Below are positions 61,275 through 64,000 of a stretch of 64,000 nucleotides of DNA, in pieces. The stretch covers positions 11,493,848 to 11,557,847 of the forward strand of contig CM077820.1 of the NCBI GenBank assembly GCA_039720395.1, read 5' to 3'. The notes beneath the pieces are model-generated. The model saw nothing but the letters and a program-made list of their open reading frames with translations, was not told where the DNA came from and did no database searches. The translations under genes were made by a program, and so were the position numbers. The DNA comes from Liquidambar formosana (lineage: Eukaryota > Streptophyta > Magnoliopsida > Saxifragales > Altingiaceae). Numbering within the stretch: position 1 is the stretch's first letter; every line of letters starts with the position of its first letter.

Positions 61275-64000
61275 TCAGTCCTTGTAATCTTCAAATGATA
61301 GAGATTTCATTTTCCAAATTTTGAGCGACGCCACGACGCTCACGTCAGTGGCATAGTTGAACACAAAAAGCCTTGCCGCCTCATGGATGGCTTCAGTTGG
61401 ATAAATTCGCACTGTGATAACTGCTCTCCCTCCTTGTGCGAAACTTTCCACAACTGAATGATCGATCTGAGTCAACAAATTAAATCATAATTTAGGTTTA
61501 TGCACTTGATTAGTGGTAATGTCCGTTTTATTTGGAAGCAACTTAATTTTATTTGAAATAAATTAATGAAAATTCAATTTTGGATTAGAGGTATCTATCA
61601 CCAGCTGCTTCCTAGGAGCTAGAAGCTCAAACGAGCCATTTTGTTGTTGAATTTGCCTGCAAATTAAAAGCTATGTTTTCATCACTTGACTGTTTTTTTA
61701 CCGTAGAAGTAGGGATTTGAAATAGGTCCATTTTGATGCCCAACTTAATAACCAGGCTTAGACCCATACCCACAAACACCGTCTCACAAATGAAATATAA
61801 TGAGTTAAAAAATAACTTATTTTGATATCATATTAAATTTTTTACCTAAAAGCTTTAAGTTATAAAATGGAGGGTCTTTTTTTTTTATTTTTGACAAGCA
61901 AATGAATTATATTAAATATGAAAAACAGGCCACAAGGGGCACCCGTTCCCTCACAATCAGATCTGCCGACAAAACTGAGGAAGAATATGAGAGGTGGGGA
62001 TCGAACCCCAAAGGTTATAATTAGCTGCTGCTCATGTGTTGCGTTACTGGCTACTTTAGGAACTAAATTAACAAACCATGTGGAAAACTTAAGAGAACCA
62101 ATCTCTCACTGTGACGGATAGTGAGGCAAACTCCCATGGAGGACAAGACGACCAATCCATAAGGGGATCTAAAATAGATAAGCATCCCCTTCCAAAACAA
62201 TCAAAGATAGCCCATGCTCACATGTTTCCTTGAGGGCAAAATAAACAACCTTAGGATCTAAACAGGTATATCAAGTTATATCAAATTTTATACTTAAACG
62301 ATGTGGATGTGGACTTTCCAACACATCTTAGGTGTTTGAGCTTAAATGTACTATTTTTCTATGTTTTCTTGACAATCGATTTAACACATTTGAAATTGAT
62401 GAATTTCAGGGACCTCGACAAGATTTCCAGCCAACTTGGCCAAGGAAGAAAAAAAGAAGGGGGTTTTCCAAATTGAAGGAAGATAAGATCAAGGAAATAA
62501 TTGTCACTTACCAATAGCCTCATAGACAAGTTTTCATGATAAAGCACAGGAACTTCGGCGCCATAGACTTCTTTGTCCACACTGGAAGCCTTAGATGACC
62601 TGCATTACCCAACATTCTCCGAATACTTTCATTTTGTTAACATAATGTTAACCATCCAACTACTTGCTAAATAAAACATAGTAACTAAGAAAACAAAGTT
62701 CTAAGCATGGTCAATGATTTTGGCATTCAAGCTAGAATCATATATATAATAGGGGCAAAATGAACTAGAAAATAAAAGATATACGCATGTAGTGTCATTC
62801 TAAAATTTAATCAAAATAGTAATTGTAATATATTCTATGGTACCAAAAAAAAGAAGAAGAAGGTATTGTACCCTAAGTACTGAAAAATGATTACATTTTG
62901 TGATAAATGACCATATTTTGTGGTTGACCCAAATGCGATCCGAGATTATAAAATATGACCACTTATCACTTAAGAGTATCAAAGAATTTCCCCTAAGACA
63001 CTAGAGGGACTGCAAAACATAAGTTATCAAATAGAAATAGAAGATTCAGAGAAACACATTTTTTTTCCCCTAAAAAACAATCAAACCTGGTTTTGTCAGC
63101 ACAGAAGAAAGTCCTCGGATGGCCACCGGTACCTTTGGCAATGTGGAAATAAATAGGAGTTAGCTCGGAAAGTGTTGGGTGGGTGTTAACTAAAAGGCCA
63201 AATGGTCCAAAGGAGCCCCTCTCAGCAACGCCACCCCAACAATCGTAATTCACATGCTCATCCTCATTCTCCTCCAATGCCTCTTTGTCTATCTCAAACT
63301 CGGCACTTATGTCCAGCTGTCACCATTGCAAAACAAGTCAACCACTCCATGAGTCCATGTAATTATGTAAGCCTTCAATTTTTATTTTTTTTTACACTAA
63401 TTCTTTCACGCTAAGTAAATAAAGCACTCGCACACCCACCAAAATAAAACAAGCAATTAGTAGGAATGGCTGGATAAAACTATATAAGTTGGGGTCTTAT
63501 GGCGAAAATTTTAAATGAGATTTCTTTTTAATGTTTAATATAATAAAATAAACATAATTAATTAATTAAGAATAGATATAGTAAAAATTCTTACTATTTT
63601 AGATATTTACCCTAATAAAATTAGTAGGAATGGCTTGTCTGGTTCGAAGGTCTTCTACAATGGTGGCAGTGGACTACTGTTGGTCTGATTGAGCTTGTGT
63701 GGTTCAATAGGTGAAGGCAAGGTTTGATGGTTCTCAGGGAAGACGAGAGAACTCATCAGCTGAGAGAAGATGTCATAACACGATGGTGATGGAACTTGGG
63801 TATTAAGGCTTGCACTATATCACCGAAGACGATGGATCCATGGCGGTGGTGGCTGGTTTCTTCGATTAGGGCTTGATGTGCGACGATGGTTAAGGGAGGT
63901 GGTTGGGGCTCACGATGGTTGGCTCAAACCATGGGTCTACTATGAGGTTTTGCAAGTGGTTCTACGGGGCTCGCTGATGGTGGATGGAGCACCCAAACTG
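61275..64000 (-). CDS. Gene F: GH32 gene, exons 5-7 only (5' part off window)
   Basis: Exon 7 is 61275-61466 with its stop, exon 6 is 62512-62599, exon 5 is 63087-63316. All are open with correct phases, and nearly identical to gene D exons 5-7 (G-G-H-P-R-T for G-G-R-P-R-T in exon 5). They encode the end of the C-terminal beta-sandwich, including [12 protein letters not shown] and [11 protein letters not shown]. Exons 1-4, with all catalytic residues, should lie to the right; intactness is unknown. Confidence 0.85.

Larger units (their letters stand above)
53442..64000. repeat. Segmental duplication, copy 2
   Basis: Partner of 30622-41199. It has the same order: spacer, MULE, pseudogene E', 3' exons of a GH32 gene. 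It runs into the right edge. 59530-61274 is spacer without a gene, equivalent to 36680-38465. Confidence 0.92.

Noticed and set aside
1..64000. CRISPR arrays, operons, rRNA genes
   Set aside because: None seen; sequence features are those of plant nuclear DNA.

Overview
The window looks like nuclear DNA of a flowering plant, most likely a eudicot; I cannot name the species. It is AT-rich, has long GT-AG introns, many Mutator-like (MULE) and hAT-like non-autonomous transposons, and a plant-specific RCD1/SRO-type pseudogene. Its main content is a tandem array of glycoside hydrolase family 32 genes (acid invertase or fructan-enzyme type), all on the minus strand, in the plant seven-exon layout with a 9-nt second exon.

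Layout, left to right. 1-6083: gene A (exons 3, 2, 1; exons 4-7 lie off the left edge; everything visible is open). 6200-13836: spacer with two MULEs and two hAT elements. 14353-17534: pseudogene B, with exon 1 and exons 4-7 but no exons 2-3. 18033-20000: plus-strand RCD1/SRO pseudogene, split by a copy of an invertase exon 1 and its promoter. 20850-21024: stray exon-3 fragment. 22318-29486: gene C, complete, 602 aa. 29631-30621: MULE at the TATA region of gene C. 34605-36670: pseudogene E (exon 1, doubled mini-exon, piece of exon 3). 38466-53308: gene D, complete, 603 aa, with introns swollen by transposons. 57444-59528: pseudogene E', a copy of E. 61275-64000: last three exons of gene F, which continues to the right.

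The array is periodic. The start codons of A, C and D are 23.4 and 23.8 kb apart, and the DNA upstream of each exon 1 is homologous. 30622-41199 and 53442-64000 are almost identical copies offset by about 22.8 kb, so duplication is recent and the array probably continues to the right. Transposon presence or absence between copies orders the events.

The predicted proteins are secreted GH32 enzymes that would hydrolyse sucrose or transfer fructose. The three catalytic acids are present in A, C and D. All three genes encode D-P-C-G at the nucleophile motif where the family normally has D-P-N-G/A, and W-E-C-L-D where invertases usually have W-E-C-V-D or W-E-C-P-D. The E remnants keep the canonical D-P-N-G. 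A diverged GH32 sub-lineage spreading by tandem duplication is the best candidate here for something undescribed; substrate and product cannot be read from sequence alone.
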